Shown here piece by piece: positions 17,695-27,424 of a stretch of DNA of 52,500 nucleotides; the first letter of the stretch is position 1; every line of letters begins with the position of its first letter. The notes under the pieces were generated by a model that was not told the origin of the DNA, searched no databases, and worked only from the letters and a program-made list of their open reading frames with translations. Origin of the DNA: Candidatus Electrothrix aarhusensis (GTDB lineage: Bacteria > Desulfobacterota > Desulfobulbia > Desulfobulbales > Desulfobulbaceae); contig MTKO01000052.1 of NCBI GenBank assembly GCA_004028505.1, forward strand, positions 1 to 52,500, read 5' to 3'. A program made the position numbers and the translations under genes.

Positions 17695-18069
17695 ATGAAG
17701 ATAATTGTTCATACAGAATCTGAACAACGCGATGATAACTACGCTCATCGCTGGGTTTCTTATCTTAATGAGTTAGGTCATTCTTCTGTTCCCATAAATT
17801 TTAAGCAGGAAGGAGCTGTTGCCAAGATACTTGCGGAGCGGCCTGATGGTGTAATGTGGCACTATTATCACATGCCTCATGATTTAAAACTTGCTCCTGC
17901 TTTGTTGAATGCGCTTGAAATTATTCACGGCATTCCTGTGTGGCCAAATTTGAAAACGCGGTGGCATTTTGATGATAAGATAGCTCAGGATTTTATTTTT
18001 TCTCTTCTTGATGTACCCAAAGTGCCCACCAAAGTTTTTTTTGAAAAAAAACAGCATTACAATGGGTAA
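17695..18069 (+). pseudogene. ATP-grasp-like protein, N-terminal fragment
   Basis: This is 124 aa of a larger protein; the frame ends at FFEKKQHYNG. One base later in frame the sequence reads on as TALQWVREALFPLVMKLRSGAGAV in part, joining the next feature. A run of eight A at about 18044-18051 with nine expected explains the break. The rejoined product, about 348 aa (17695-18740), resembles RimK-like ATP-grasp ligases: N-terminal preATP-grasp domain, WPNLKTRWHFDDK and a central ATP-binding lid. The amide-forming role in a polysaccharide locus is inferred. Confidence 0.6.
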
Positions 18070-18092
18070 GGGAAGCACTCTTTCCACTGGTT

Positions 18093-18740
18093 ATGAAACT
18101 GAGATCAGGTGCCGGAGCAGTTAATATAGTCAAGTGCGATTCACATGAACAGGCAATTCAATTTACCCATGAGATCTTCAGTCGTGGTATAGTACCGTAC
18201 AGTTTTAATGAATATGAAGGGCGGCAACATGAATTAAGTTGGAAGGAGAAAATATTATATTCACTTCAGTATCTTTTAAAGGGTAAAATTCCTCCACTAC
18301 CTGTTCACCAGCAACCGATACAGCAGGGGTATCTTTATGCGCAGGAATATTTAAAAAATAATCCTTACGATATCCGCATAACTGTAATCGGTAAGCGTGC
18401 TTTTGGGTTCATTCGTTATAATCGTCCTGATGATTTCAGGGCATCAGGCAGTGGAAATATTGACTATACTCCTGAAAAAGTACCATTAGATGCTGTTCGT
18501 ATGGCGATGCAGATATCCGAAACACTGAGTTTCCAGTCCATGTGTTATGATTTATTATATAATAATAAAGGAGAGCTTGTCGTTAACGAAATGAGCTATG
18601 GATATGTTGATAAAGCAGTACATGATTGTCCCGGTCACTGGGATCATAATCTGCAATGGATTGAGGGGAATGTGTGGCCGCAACATGCCCATATTCAAGA
18701 CTTTATAGAGTATATATTACAGCAAGCGGGAATAGCGTAA
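18093..18740 (+). pseudogene. ATP-grasp-like protein, C-terminal fragment
   Basis: This holds the second part of the ATP-grasp-like enzyme, with FPLVMKLRSGAGAVNI just upstream in frame (the Lys of the ATP-binding strand), DIRITVIGKRAFGFIRYNR, and the metal-binding END-like segment GELVVNEMSYGY. Such enzymes join a carboxylate to an amine using ATP. The ATG at 18093 is internal to the original gene; reading resumes at about 18055. It is followed by 2 bp and the next glycosyltransferase start. Confidence 0.6.
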
Positions 18741-18742
18741 CA

Positions 18743-19957
18743 ATGCATATTTGTTTTGTTACGCCAGAATATGTTCTACCCAATCGGCTAGACGGCGGGC
18801 TGGCCAATTATATAAAAAAAACAGGAGCCGCTCTACTGCTAAAGGGGCATCGCGTCAGTGTGGTTGTTTTGTCAGACCTTGAAAATGTATGGGATGACCA
18901 TGGCGTTACGGTGTACGAAGTAAAAAGAAGTCGCTTTGAATTTTGGAGAAAAAAAATACCAAAATCCTTGAGAATGTACTACCCGCTGTTGTGTCAGTTA
19001 GCCAATTCAAAAGCTATTTCTCGGCAGGTAACGTCAATACATAATAATAAAAAAATAGACATCATTCAGTCTTCGAGTTATCAGGCTCCAGGCTTTTTTT
19101 TATTAGATAATAAGGGAATACCTCTCTGTTGTCGAGTCTCAAGCTATACTCCGGTTGTTAGGTCAGCCTATGGCAAGCAACGTACTCTTCCTGAATACTT
19201 GAGTGACTGGCTTGAAATTCAACAGGTCGCAAGAGCTACAAACAGCTTTGCGCCAAGCAATTTTACAGCTTCTATCTTTCTTAGGATGGAAGCTTGTCAA
19301 GTGAGGGTGATAAGAACTCTGTTTGAACTTGAAGATCTAGAGTTTGACAATAGTATTCTTAATTCCATGACGTTGCCGGAGACATATTTTTTGTTTTTCG
19401 GCACATTAAGTCGAATCAAAGGTGTTGATTTTTTAGCAGAAGTACTGCCGGATATCTTTTCTATCTACACGAAAGTCTCCATGGTGTTCATTGGGCGTGA
19501 CGATGGCCTGCCGTCTGGAGAAAAGGTATTTAAGCATATTGAAGCACGGTGCGCATCTTACAAAAAACGTCTTTTTTATCTCAAGGCATTACCTAAGAAC
19601 CAGCTATATCCGTTTGTATCTAATGCTACCGCAGTGATTTTACCGTCACGGGTTGATAATTACCCCAATGTTTGCATTGAGTCCTTAGCTTTGGGTACAC
19701 CTGTTATCGGCACCAAGCAGTCGAGTTTGGATGAGATTATAGTTGATGGAAAAAATGGATTTCTTGCTGAAAATTCCGACCCAATAAGTATTAAGAAAGC
19801 TATGTTGCGAATGCTCGCAATGAACGAAGACGAGAATAAATTCATGAAGGGTGAGATAGCACGTTGCGTAACTAATATGCGTCAACAAGATCCTGTTAAA
19901 GACCTCGTTGATTTTTATAAAGAAACAATTGAAATTTGGAATGCAAAGCGTAGTTAA
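18743..19957 (+). CDS. GT4 family glycosyltransferase
   Basis: The start at ATG 18743 (MHICFVTPEY) is chosen over the longer open frame because the glycine-rich GGLANYIKKTGAAL loop then has family position; the ATG follows the previous stop by 2 bp. Product about 404 aa. C-terminal GT-B motifs: FFGTLSRIKGVDFLAEVL, ILPSRVDNYPNVCIESLALG with the E-x7-E motif, and IVDGKNGFL. It is a retaining cytoplasmic transferase. It overlaps the next gene by 17 bp, and the cluster order suggests an operon. Confidence 0.85.
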   Translation: MHICFVTPEYVLPNRLDGGLANYIKKTGAALLLKGHRVSVVVLSDLENVWDDHGVTVYEVKRSRFEFWRKKIPKSLRMYYPLLCQLANSKAISRQVTSIHNNKKIDIIQSSSYQAPGFFLLDNKGIPLCCRVSSYTPVVRSAYGKQRTLPEYLSDWLEIQQVARATNSFAPSNFTASIFLRMEACQVRVIRTLFELEDLEFDNSILNSMTLPETYFLFFGTLSRIKGVDFLAEVLPDIFSIYTKVSMVFIGRDDGLPSGEKVFKHIEARCASYKKRLFYLKALPKNQLYPFVSNATAVILPSRVDNYPNVCIESLALGTPVIGTKQSSLDEIIVDGKNGFLAENSDPISIKKAMLRMLAMNEDENKFMKGEIARCVTNMRQQDPVKDLVDFYKETIEIWNAKRS

Positions 19958-20888
19958 TAGAGAGTACAGCGTGCAGCTATCTGTTATTGTTTGCACATAT
20001 AATCGCTCTTCGCTTTTAAAGGACTGTCTTGATACGTTAGTAGAGCAAAATGCCGACAGTTTATTGTATGAGGTTGTTATTGTAGATAATAATTCAACGG
20101 ATAATACGGTTGAAGTTGCAGGCCATTTTATTAAAAGCTATTCCAACATACGATTGGTACTGGAAAAAAAACAAGGCTTGGGCCACGCCCGAAATCGAGG
20201 ATGGCATGAAGCAAAGGGTAAATATGTTGCATACATAGATGATGATGCGAGAGCACGTAATGATTGGATCCATGAGATGCATCAATTCACCATGAGGCAT
20301 CCTGAAATCCAAGCATTTGGCGGACCATATTTCCCTTTTAGCTTTGTTGAGATACCTGATTGGATGCCAGATGGATTTGGTAAGAATTTTTTAGGAGAGA
20401 TAGAGAGGCCGATACAAGAAGATCGTGAATGGATCTCTGGAAGCAATATGGTATTCAGCAGAAAGCTTCTTGAAAAGATGTGCGGATTTCGAACTGATAT
20501 AGGAATGAGTGGAGCGAGAATTTCGTATGGTGAGGAAACCTTTTTGTTTAGGAAGATTGTAGAGACTGATGAAAAGATTTTTTACGTGCCAAAGATGAAG
20601 GTTGATCATCTTGTTGCTGAGTATAAAATGAGAGTTTGGTGGTTACTGAAATCATCATACTCTATGGGGAGATGTAATTCTAGAAAATTTATAACAAGAC
20701 GGCCTGTTAGAGGCCATATACGGGATTTCAAGCGATCCTTTGTAGAAGCTATTCAATATATGCTAAGGGGGCTTGGTTCAGGTGTTAAAGCTACTTTTTT
20801 GACTGCATTTCGGCCTGTTTTTTTTCAAGCTGGCGCACTAGCTGAGTCCATAATGATTGCGTTGGGAAAGGAAGATATTGACTTGTGA
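19941..20888 (+). CDS. GT2 family glycosyltransferase
   Basis: The start ATG at 19941 (MQSVVNREYSVQLSVIV) overlaps the previous gene by 17 bp; about 315 aa. GT-A motifs: LSVIVCTYNR, VIVDNNSTD, GLGHARNRGW, IDDDARA (DxD), SGSNMVFSR and the GEETFLFRK segment. It closely resembles the product at 39256-40206 in order and motifs, so the pair are probably paralogues. A 677-bp gene-free gap follows. Confidence 0.88.
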   Translation: MQSVVNREYSVQLSVIVCTYNRSSLLKDCLDTLVEQNADSLLYEVVIVDNNSTDNTVEVAGHFIKSYSNIRLVLEKKQGLGHARNRGWHEAKGKYVAYIDDDARARNDWIHEMHQFTMRHPEIQAFGGPYFPFSFVEIPDWMPDGFGKNFLGEIERPIQEDREWISGSNMVFSRKLLEKMCGFRTDIGMSGARISYGEETFLFRKIVETDEKIFYVPKMKVDHLVAEYKMRVWWLLKSSYSMGRCNSRKFITRRPVRGHIRDFKRSFVEAIQYMLRGLGSGVKATFLTAFRPVFFQAGALAESIMIALGKEDIDL

Positions 20889-20971
20889 AACCGACATTCC
20901 ACATCCTCTTTTTCGACACTTCATTCATCATTATAACGCGTCATTGACTTTGGGGTGAATCATCATCTTAT

Positions 20972-21206
20972 CTCCCCATTCGCTTATTTTTTTTGTAGTT
21001 TGAGGAATTTTTAACTCCCTGTACTTGCGTAATTTACTTTTTTTGCGCAAAATCAATCCCAGATGGTTTTTCGCTCCACATGTTGAAGAACGAAAAATTT
21101 GTTGCCACATAAACGAATTTCACCCTTTCCGACATCGAAATCAGGATTTTTTAGTCAGGTTTGGTGAAATTCTCCGAACTGCGTTTTGAAATGAGCGAAT
21201 GGGGAG
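20972..21206. mobile_element. MITE-like element A with 6-bp duplication
   Basis: The ends are CTCCCCATTCGCT (20972-20984) and AGCGAATGGGGAG (21194-21206), perfect inverted repeats extending to 18 bp with one mismatch. TCTTAT flanks both sides (20966-20971 and 21207-21212), a target-site duplication. At 235 bp with no coding content it looks like a non-autonomous transposable element whose transposase is elsewhere. The inner GAATTTCACC/GGTGAAATTC pair would give it a long cruciform. Confidence 0.7.
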
Positions 21207-21277
21207 TCTTATTGCAGGACTACCGATAATTTTTTTAAACACCATATTTGATCATCCCGTAAAAAATTAGAAAATAA

Positions 21278-21466
21278 CTGACTGTTACGGATTTAGGGGA
21301 GGGTAAGTAAAATAACGAAATGTCAAATGGTTAATTTGATCGTCGGAGAGCTTCGGCAAATCAATAGAGAGGGTTGCATGAAGATAACCTGCTGATTTTT
21401 CGTTTTTGAAATTTCAGCCCTGACGACCTGACCAGCCTCCTGCTCCCCTAAAAACGTAACAGTCAG
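21278..21466. mobile_element. MITE-like element B with 8-bp duplication
   Basis: The terminal inverted repeats begin CTGACTGTTACG at 21278 and end CGTAACAGTCAG at 21466; the match extends to about 25 bp with two mismatches, through TTAGGGGAG. The sequence GAAAATAA occurs directly outside both ends (21270-21277 and 21467-21474), an 8-bp duplication. The 189-bp interior has no gene. Eight-base duplications occur with families such as IS66, IS256, ISL3 and IS1595; I do not recognise the terminal sequence. Confidence 0.78.
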
Positions 21467-21565
21467 GAAAATAACAAGTCGCTAACGGCAACTCAATGAG
21501 TTGCGGGGCGAATTTTCGCAAAATTGGACTTTTTACGAAACCATCATATTTGACTACAGCTCCAG

Positions 21566-22831
21566 ATGGATCAATTGCCAACTATAATTATTCCAGCATA
21601 TAAAAGAAGCAAAGCACTTGATAGACTGTTATGTTCTATAAATAATGCCTGTTATCCTTTTGGTAATATTAATCTTATTATATCATTGGATGGGAGGGCA
21701 GATAAGGAAACAGTTTGTGTTGCGCAGAAGTTTACCTTTCATCATGGTCCAAAAGAGCTTGTAGAGCGGGAGCAAAATATTGGCTTAAAGGAGCATATCT
21801 TATGGTGCGGTGACCAGAGTATGAGGTGTGGGGCTGTTATAGTGCTTGAAGACGATTTGCTTGTAGACCCATATTACTATTTATATGCAATACAGGCTCT
21901 GAATTTTTTTTATACTGATCAGAATATAGCTGGATTTGCTCTGTATTCACCTTGCCGAAATGAATATGTCAACTTGCCCTTTGAACCAATGCAAAATGGT
22001 TCTGCAGCGTACCCAAGCCAAGTTCCCTGTTCGTGGGGACAAGTGTGGACCAAACAACAATGGGAAAAGTTCAGAAAGTGGTATGAAAACAAGACGCATG
22101 ATGTCGTTCAAAACTGCTCAGCTCTTCCTGATGCTGTAAAAAAATGGCCTGAATCATCGTGGAAAAAGTACTTTGCAGCCTATCTTGTTCTTGAGGATTT
22201 ATATTTTATCTATCCATATATTTCGTATACAACAAATTGTTCTGATCCTGGTGGAACACATATCGTTGATGGAACAGATGAACATCATGTGGCAATGTCT
22301 TGTCCTCAGAGAAGGGCAATGGAAAATATAAGCTTTCTCCTACCAAGCGATTCAACAGTATCGTATGATTCTTTTTTTGAGCCACATGCTTACAGTTTTC
22401 AACAATCAATACCTCATTTATCAGATAAGGAGTTTGAAGTAGATTTATATGCATCAAAACCTATAGAATTTTTGCGAACAAAAAAATATACGATTACAAC
22501 AAAAGAAGTCAATAATCCGATTGTTGCTTACAGCCTTGTGTATAGGCCTATTGAGATCAATTTATATCATTCATCCCAATCTGAATCTTTTTTATTTGCA
22601 TACCTTGCAGAATCAAAATATCTATCAAAACAAGATGGTTCAGCTGCATATGCAAATTTAATGTTTTTTTACAGTAACATTTGTCTAGTAAGTTTAAGGG
22701 AGGAGCATCGTAAAAAATTCATGGAGGAAATCGAAAACAGTTTGAGTTGGAAAATAACTAAGCCACTGAGGACCATTGGTGAATTTTATATAAAAATGTC
22801 AAGAAAATCGAGAAAAGATAGGGACGCATAG
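21566..22831 (+). CDS. GT-A glycosyltransferase, GNT-I-like
   Basis: The product is 421 aa. N-terminal GT-A motifs: TIIIPAYKRSKALDRLL, LIISLDGRAD and, critically, VIVLEDDLLVDPYYY, the EDD-type metal motif of GNT-I/GT13-like enzymes, followed by a Trp-rich CSWGQVWTKQQW. Residues 300-421 are a less conserved tail with charged helices. It ends 1 bp before the next gene. The base composition around 21.6-22.8 kb is AT-rich relative to later genes. Product specificity is unknown. Confidence 0.75.
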   Translation: MDQLPTIIIPAYKRSKALDRLLCSINNACYPFGNINLIISLDGRADKETVCVAQKFTFHHGPKELVEREQNIGLKEHILWCGDQSMRCGAVIVLEDDLLVDPYYYLYAIQALNFFYTDQNIAGFALYSPCRNEYVNLPFEPMQNGSAAYPSQVPCSWGQVWTKQQWEKFRKWYENKTHDVVQNCSALPDAVKKWPESSWKKYFAAYLVLEDLYFIYPYISYTTNCSDPGGTHIVDGTDEHHVAMSCPQRRAMENISFLLPSDSTVSYDSFFEPHAYSFQQSIPHLSDKEFEVDLYASKPIEFLRTKKYTITTKEVNNPIVAYSLVYRPIEINLYHSSQSESFLFAYLAESKYLSKQDGSAAYANLMFFYSNICLVSLREEHRKKFMEEIENSLSWKITKPLRTIGEFYIKMSRKSRKDRDA

Positions 22832-24493
22832 GTGAAGATAGTTTTTCAGAACGTCCCCCTCTGGCAAGGTATGCCTCATGCAGAAGCCGAGTTGTCCAGA
22901 CGTATGGTGCATGCCGCACAGACTCTAGGATTTAACGCTTTAGAAAGTAGCGATTTAGACCAGATTGATATTTTTCAGCCTGATATAATTTTTCCTCTCC
23001 ATTTTTTCTTACCTAAGCTCTTCGATGCCTTTACTGTAGGCTGCATGTGGAATCCCACGTACGCCATTGAGCGAAATAATGCATGGGATAATGTTAAAAG
23101 TTATGATGGCTATGGCGTGGCTTCAGAGACTCAGAATCAGCTGGTGATAGCTTTTAGATTTAAGTCACCTGTGCCATACCTTACAACTCTTCTTTATCCA
23201 TCGACAAATACTACTATATTTTGCCCGCCAAAACAATTTAGTTCGCCTGTGTATATAGGTTCGAATTGGAGCAAGGATCGGCATAAAGAATTTTTTTTAG
23301 AGGCTCAAGATATTCATGTATATGGCTCGCGGGAAGGATGGCAATATCTTGAGGAAGTAGGTAGTAAATATCAGGGGGAAATTCCATTTGATGGTAGTAG
23401 TGCCCTGAAGATCTATCATCAATCTGGTATCGGTCTTGCTCTGCATCATGAGAGCCACAATCGGGAAGGAATTCCCAGCATGCGACCGTTTGAAATTGCT
23501 GCCAGCGGCGCAGTAATGATTGCCGACCAAAATGGTTTTGTTCAGAGGGTGTTCGGTGACAATGCGTTATATTTAAACACGGCGTTGGATTCGGCAGCGT
23601 TAGCTGAGCAGCTGGACGAGCATGTTCTTTGGATCAAGGGGCATCAGGAACAGGCTCGGGAGATGGCTTGTGCCTGCCATGAAATTTTTTGTCAGAAATA
23701 CTCACTGGAAGTATTGCTTGAAGGTGTAGTGAATGATGTTTGTCAATTCAGGAAAGGTAAAGAAAAGCATTTAACTTCCGTGCAGGAAACCCCAGCGGTT
23801 GAACTCATTGTTCGGACTGACGGTAAACAGAAGAGTCGATTTGTTCGGGCATTGGATTCTATTCAGCAACAGACGTACCCATTTGTGACAGCTCATATTG
23901 TCTTTAGAGGTGAGGCGGATGATTTACTGGCGCTGCAAGAAACAATAAAGAAAGAATTTCCCGAAATGGGTGTTTCCTATACGCATGCGGTAGGGGAAAC
24001 TGACCGGGGGACACAATTTTATAATGGTCTTCGTTCGACAACGGCACCCTTTGTAGGATTTCTCGATCATGACGATATTATTTTTCATGATCATGTGGCC
24101 GTGCTCATGGGAATTTTGCTGCGCAACCAAGATGCAGCAGTAGTGTATGGCGGGAGTGTAAAGGTATGGGAAGATGGCGAACCTCCTGATGGAGAGATGG
24201 TCAGAAAACTTGCCTATTTCCATGATGTCGATGGAGTCACGGAAAAGGCATTTATCACCAGTAATTCTTATATCGTTCGTAGGGATACGATCCCATGGCA
24301 GGTTATGAATCAGCCTATACCGAGCATGGCTTGTCGGGAAGACAGACTGTTTCTTAAGCTCTTGTATCGTGACAGAGTGAAATTTGTCTTTTCTGAAAAA
24401 GTAACGTCTGCCTTTTTTGTCGTGTCTCAAAAGAGGGGCATTCTAATGAAGATAATGACATGCTGGAACAGGGAAAAGTTGCAAGTGAACTGA
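22832..24493 (+). pseudogene. Two-domain glycosyltransferase (GT-B + GT2), 3' frameshift
   Basis: The open frame gives 553 aa starting with GTG. Residues 1-310 are a CgeB/Glyco_trans_1_2-like GT-B domain (VYIGSNWSKDRHKEFF, HHESHNREGIPSMRPFEIAASG). Residues 325-540 are a GT2-like domain with an LDHDDIIFHDHV metal motif. At about 24414 a T6 run breaks the frame; with seven T the protein continues FCRVSKEGHSNEDNDML and runs to a stop at 24648 (tail 24494-24648, reading LEQGKVASELIL), about 605 aa. So the present stop is premature. A fusion of two transferases suggests a bifunctional enzyme adding two residues. Confidence 0.7.
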
Positions 24494-24717
24494 TATTGCG
24501 CTCATCAACTTCTCCATGGAGACATGTCGATAACGCAGTCCCTGTCCGGGAAATATTGACTTTAAAATTATTAAAACAGGTACTGTCTGCGATAAGAAAC
24601 GATTTTCATCAGGCGCGTTATCAGCTGCGTAATTTATTCAAACATTAAGTCTTCCTGGGTAGATAGTGATTGCTTGACTTGCAGTCACTTCTCCCAAGTT
24701 TTTTCGAGACAAAGTAA

Positions 24718-26316
24718 TTGCTTTTTAACTCTTACATATTCCTGCTTTTCTTTCTTCCTGTCACGCTATCAGTTTTTTTTCTACTCGGAAGATCCGGTCG
24801 CACAGAACTTCCAGTTGCATGGTTGGTGGTCAGTTCCTTTTTCTTTTATGGCTGGTGGAATGCCGCCTATCTTGCCCTCTTGATAGGGTCCATTCTCTTT
24901 AATTACCTGTTCGGCATCCTTTTGAGCCGGGGCTCTCACAAAAGAACGCTCCATAAGTGTTTACTGACCTTTGGCATAGCGATAAACCTGAGCTTGTTAG
25001 CTTATTATAAATATGCTCATTTTTTTGTTCATGAGCTGGGTAGCTTTCTGGAAAGAGACTGGGAGGTTGGATCCGTACTGCTTCCTTTGGCAATCTCCTT
25101 TTTTACCTTTCAGCAAATTGCCTATCTTGCAGATGCCTTTCAGGGGAAAATCCGTGAGACCGGCTTTCTTCGCTATTGTTTGTTTGTTAGTTATTTTCCC
25201 CAATTGATTGCCGGTCCGATTGTTCATCATAAAGAAATGCTGCCGCAGTTCGCCAAGAAAAATATTTATTCTTTTAATTATAAAAGATTATCAGTCGGGC
25301 TGACTATTCTTGCTCTTGGACTTTTTAAAAAGGTTGTCCTCGCTGATGAAGTGGCAAAACTATCAACTCCTGTATTTGATGCTGCTACCCAAGGTATACA
25401 GCTGACATTTTTTGAAGCATGGGGCGGAGCATTAGCATATACCCTGCAATTATATTTTGATTTTTCCGGGTATTCTGATATGGCCATAGGGCTAGCTGCC
25501 CTGATAGGTATACAATTGCCGCTTAATTTTTACTCACCATATAAGGCACAGAATATAATAGAGTTCTGGCAGAGATGGCATATTACCCTGTCTCGTTTTC
25601 TCAGAGAATATCTCTATATACCCTTGGGAGGAAATAGGCGTGGTTCCTGGCGGAAATACGGCAATATTATGGTGGTTATGCTGCTGGGGGGGCTATGGCA
25701 TGGGGCTGGTTGGACCTTTATAATTTGGGGCGGACTGCATGGAATGTATATCATGATGAACCATGCTTGGCGTTCTCTGCTCAAAAAAACAAGGGGAAAA
25801 CTTGCTGATTTAGCTTCTTTCGTTTTTATTTATAGGATGTTGGCAAGGAGCCTGACTTTTATGGCGGTTGTTGTTGCTTGGGTATTTTTCCGAGCTGACA
25901 ATGCCTCTGATGCGGTTCAAATAATCTCAGCAATGTTCGGCGGGAATGGGCTTTCGTTGTTTCCCGCTGTCCTTGAGCAGAGCGGTCTATCTGGAGCCTT
26001 TTTTCTTGAGTACGGTATCTTTTTTCAGGGGCCTTTTTATAATGGGCTGGCGGATTGGTATGCCGGAGGCTCTCTCATAGTTGTTCTTCTTGCATTGGTT
26101 TTTTGGGCCCCCAATACACAGCAAATTATGGGCAAGTATGGTTCGGTGCTCAATACTTACAACGGGAATCCAGAGGTGGTCAACGACAACGAGGGGATAT
26201 GGCAGTGGGCACCGACAATAAAATGGGCAGTAGCGACAGGATTTTTGCTGGCATGCTCACTTATTGTTATCGGTGCCAGGCAGAATATTTCAGAGTTTTT
26301 ATATTTTCAATTTTGA
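24718..26316 (+). CDS. MBOAT-family polysaccharide O-acyltransferase (AlgI/DltB-like)
   Basis: The product is 532 aa with about ten to twelve membrane helices, starting at TTG 24718 (MLFNSYIFLLFFLPVTL). Family hallmarks: YLADAFQGKI near 136-145, the conserved FWQRWHITLSRF with His288, YLYIPLGGNRRG near 298, and GGLWHGAGWTF with the catalytic His328. MBOAT enzymes of the AlgI/DltB/PatA type carry acyl groups across the membrane onto a periplasmic or surface glycan. The next gene encodes an SGNH-type partner, the usual arrangement. Intact. Confidence 0.92.
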   Translation: MLFNSYIFLLFFLPVTLSVFFLLGRSGRTELPVAWLVVSSFFFYGWWNAAYLALLIGSILFNYLFGILLSRGSHKRTLHKCLLTFGIAINLSLLAYYKYAHFFVHELGSFLERDWEVGSVLLPLAISFFTFQQIAYLADAFQGKIRETGFLRYCLFVSYFPQLIAGPIVHHKEMLPQFAKKNIYSFNYKRLSVGLTILALGLFKKVVLADEVAKLSTPVFDAATQGIQLTFFEAWGGALAYTLQLYFDFSGYSDMAIGLAALIGIQLPLNFYSPYKAQNIIEFWQRWHITLSRFLREYLYIPLGGNRRGSWRKYGNIMVVMLLGGLWHGAGWTFIIWGGLHGMYIMMNHAWRSLLKKTRGKLADLASFVFIYRMLARSLTFMAVVVAWVFFRADNASDAVQIISAMFGGNGLSLFPAVLEQSGLSGAFFLEYGIFFQGPFYNGLADWYAGGSLIVVLLALVFWAPNTQQIMGKYGSVLNTYNGNPEVVNDNEGIWQWAPTIKWAVATGFLLACSLIVIGARQNISEFLYFQF

Positions 26317-26335
26317 AATATTTGTCGGTAGCGCA

Positions 26336-27355
26336 ATGAGATATTCGCCTTATACAACAACTGTTGCGGTCGTTACGGTCTGTGTGATCGTCTTGTATGT
26401 TGTCTTTAATTATTCTGTTGATAGCTTGAGAGTCTTTCATCAGCACGTTGCTCCGTTCCAATCGCATTCGGATATCAACGAACGGGTTATGAAGTCGCTC
26501 TACCTCAAGGAGCATTGCACGGGTATCAATACCATAGTTTTTGGTGATTCCCGAACAGCAGGATATACTACAGACGCTCTTGGGGCGCTATTTAACGACA
26601 GCGTATCGTATAACTATGGTGTACAATCCGATACCTTAGTAGGCGTTTTGCAAAAAATGCAGTGGTTGGAGAGCATGCAATGCTTTCCTGAACGCATAAT
26701 TCTTCCTGTATCTCTTGATCTCATTGAATTAACGGATTATGCCGATGACGCGAGGCTCCTCATGCAAGAAAACCCTACTGTTTTGGGGGACAGTCTGACA
26801 ACGCGTAATTTTTGGGTGCGTCGTTGGTTATTTCTAAAAAAATATCTCTTTTCAAGTACAATTTTTATTAAAAATATAAAAACAATAGAACATTATGCTT
26901 TTGGCAGAAAATATCATTTAAAATTTATGCCGACAACAGGTGATATTTATTATTATTTTGATCATCCATGCATAAAAGATATTTCTCCTGTGGGTTCAGT
27001 CAGGCTCAAGAAAGAGAAGGTTGATGCTTTTATTAAACAGTTACATCGCATAGGGAACTATACGAAAAGATTGGGTAAAGAGGTTTTTATTCTCTGGAAT
27101 CCTCAATTGTATAAGATACAGATGTCATACGACATGGATTCCTTAGAGGACTTTTTAAACAAAATAGAGAGTATTTTTCCGGAAATATTCAGAGTGCCCT
27201 TGGATGACCCTCGGCTGAAAGATATCAGCCAATACCACGACTGTAGTCATTTTAAGAAAGAACTCGGAAAAAGCTTGCTTGATACAAAACACCTTGTCCC
27301 TGTTGATATTCTCATGAAAGAATTTAGGGCTGAACATGCAAAGTTTTTAAACTGA
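26336..27355 (+). CDS. SGNH-type hydrolase/acetyltransferase partner (DltD/AlgX-like)
   Basis: The start ATG at 26336 gives 339 aa: a single N-terminal membrane anchor (about residues 8-27), then a periplasmic domain. The SGNH block I is FGDSRTAG with Ser72, and the late D-x-x-H is Asp302/His305 (HDCSHFKKE). This fits AlgX/AlgJ/DltD-like proteins that complete O-acylation with the MBOAT protein. The upstream in-frame extension (26264) overlaps the MBOAT gene and is unlikely. It lies 19 bp after the MBOAT gene. Confidence 0.8.
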   Translation: MRYSPYTTTVAVVTVCVIVLYVVFNYSVDSLRVFHQHVAPFQSHSDINERVMKSLYLKEHCTGINTIVFGDSRTAGYTTDALGALFNDSVSYNYGVQSDTLVGVLQKMQWLESMQCFPERIILPVSLDLIELTDYADDARLLMQENPTVLGDSLTTRNFWVRRWLFLKKYLFSSTIFIKNIKTIEHYAFGRKYHLKFMPTTGDIYYYFDHPCIKDISPVGSVRLKKEKVDAFIKQLHRIGNYTKRLGKEVFILWNPQLYKIQMSYDMDSLEDFLNKIESIFPEIFRVPLDDPRLKDISQYHDCSHFKKELGKSLLDTKHLVPVDILMKEFRAEHAKFLN

Positions 27356-27424
27356 TCAGAGCCATCTGTCGTAAAGGCAGTACATCATAAAACGTCTCTA
27401 TATATAATTCGTCTGTTCAAATTT

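Larger units (their letters stand above)
20889..21565. other. Gene-free island rich in inverted repeats
   Basis: No gene is seen. Besides the two MITE-like elements (separate entries) there are inner inverted repeats: GAATTTCACC (21115-21124) with GGTGAAATTC (21163-21172), CGTAAAAA (21258-21265) with TTTTTACG (21530-21537), GCAACTCA-A-TGAGTTGC (21488-21504) and AATTTT-CGC-AAAATT (21511-21525). Both adjacent genes are glycosyltransferases on the plus strand, so the island was probably built by successive insertions. Confidence 0.6.

Noticed and set aside
18040..18060. Programmed -1 frameshift at the A8 run in the ATP-grasp gene
   Set aside because: Several other breaks in the same locus occur at C3, G4 and non-homopolymer sites that cannot slip, so a common error source explains all better than programmed shifting.
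20889..21565. CRISPR array or attachment site
   Set aside because: Repeats are inverted, not regularly spaced direct repeats; there is no spacer series or tRNA target.
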